Of a DNA stretch of 64,000 bases, positions 63,563-64,000 are shown piece after piece. Numbering within the stretch: position 1 is the stretch's first letter; each line of letters opens with the position of its first letter. The DNA is from Palsa-504 sp963790065 (GTDB lineage Bacteria; Actinomycetota; Actinomycetes; Streptosporangiales; Streptosporangiaceae): NCBI GenBank assembly GCA_963790065.1, contig CAWBNK010000005.1:62001-126000 (forward strand), in the 5' to 3' direction. The notes below the pieces were generated by a model. It saw nothing but the letters and a program-made list of their open reading frames with translations, searched no databases and was not told where the DNA came from. The translations under genes were made by a program, and so were the position numbers.

Positions 63563-64000
63563 CTATACAGCGGAGCGGATGGGCATCAGGACGTAGCGGT
63601 AGTCGGGCTCGCGCTCGGCCTTGCCGGTGAGGACGGCGGGCTTGGTCGGCGAGGTGAACGAGATCCGGGCCGTGTCGGAGTTGATGGCCCCGATGCCGTC
63701 CAGCAGGTACTGCGGGTTGAAGGCGATCTGCAGGTCCTCGCCGTCGAACGCCGCCTCGAGCACCTCGGTCGCCTGGGCCTCCTCGGACGCGCCCGCCTCG
63801 AGCACCAACTGGCCGGTGCTGAAGGCCAGCCGGACCGGCGTGTTGCGTTCGGCGACGAGCGCCACCCGCTTGACGGCCTCGGCGAACGAGCTGGCCACCA
63901 GCTCCGCGGTGGCGCTGAACTCGCTGGGCAGCAGCGCGGAGTACTTGGGGTACTCACCGGACAGCAGCCGGGTGGTGGTCTGCCGCCCGGCGCCGGTGAA
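63563..64000 (-). CDS. dnaN: DNA polymerase III beta sliding clamp (C-terminal part)
   Basis: The last 145 or so residues of DnaN. Visible motifs are RLLSGEYPKYSALLPSEF, VKRVALVAERNTPVRLAF and the C-terminal DYRYVLMPIRS, which forms the partner-binding pocket. The 5' part lies beyond the window edge, where dnaA and the origin are expected. It is cut by the window, not truncated in the genome as far as can be seen. Confidence 0.97.
   Translation of the reverse strand, partial: FTGAGRQTTTRLLSGEYPKYSALLPSEFSATAELVASSFAEAVKRVALVAERNTPVRLAFSTGQLVLEAGASEEAQATEVLEAAFDGEDLQIAFNPQYLLDGIGAINSDTARISFTSPTKPAVLTGKAEREPDYRYVLMPIRSAV

Overview
The window is GC-rich, actinobacterial DNA. On the minus strand, read from the right edge, it carries dnaN (3' part), recF, dciA, gyrB, gyrA, a DUF3566 gene, tRNA-Ile(GAU), a DLW-39 microprotein and tRNA-Ala(UGC). 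This is the origin-proximal order of Actinomycetota. The accessory genes (a conservon-type kinase, TreXYZ, AI-2E and DUF1003 proteins) suit a filamentous or soil actinomycete, perhaps near Streptosporangiales. That placement is inference.

Layout. 1-2 kb: a TetR gene with a pentapeptide-repeat tail, divergent from an FAD monooxygenase. 2.2-8.7 kb: glgX-treY-treZ, making trehalose from glycogen. 8.8-20.5 kb: a tightly coupled minus-strand operon (IclR, corrinoid protein, pterin methyltransferase, RamA-like activator, DUF1638, MetF-like, DMGDH/GcvT-like dehydrogenase, EtfB, EtfA) divergent from a non-pyrrolysine MttB-family methyltransferase. 20.5-26.9 kb: a frameshifted basic amino-acid decarboxylase, a second IclR, purU and sdaA. 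26.9-30.7 kb: a DNA methylase, a SAM methyltransferase, a degenerate RecB/Cas4-like protein, a stand-alone FCD domain and a small protein. 30.7-36 kb: AI-2E transporter, ATP-binding protein, DUF1003, PRC/CBS protein and an orphan substrate-binding lipoprotein. 37-42 kb: a reduced conservon (cvnA, cvnB) with a flavoprotein and a P450. 42-45 kb: an ars module, a methyltransferase and a phosphotransferase. 45.36-53.42 kb: an integrative element in tRNA-Ala, itself hit by two transposable elements. 53.5-64 kb: conserved origin-side genes.

The main system is the 8.8-27 kb block. It reads as a methyl-transfer route for a quaternary amine, most plausibly glycine betaine. MttB-like protein moves a methyl group to the corrinoid protein, the pterin enzyme moves it to THF, RamA-like protein reactivates the corrinoid, and MetF-like protein oxidises methyl-THF. 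The DMGDH-like flavoprotein with ETF would remove further methyl groups, and PurU/SdaA would handle C1 units and serine. The substrate is inferred.

A second theme is damage or sequence error. At least nine small frameshifts interrupt otherwise well-conserved genes (RamA-like, decarboxylase, DNA methylase, SAM methyltransferase, CvnB tail, glycosyltransferase and both transposases). The tRNA-Ala island has clear boundaries: 44-bp att repeats, an ISL3-like element with an 8-bp palindromic target duplication, and a 3.6-kb transposon with TetR/glycosyltransferase cargo inserted exactly at the integrase start codon.
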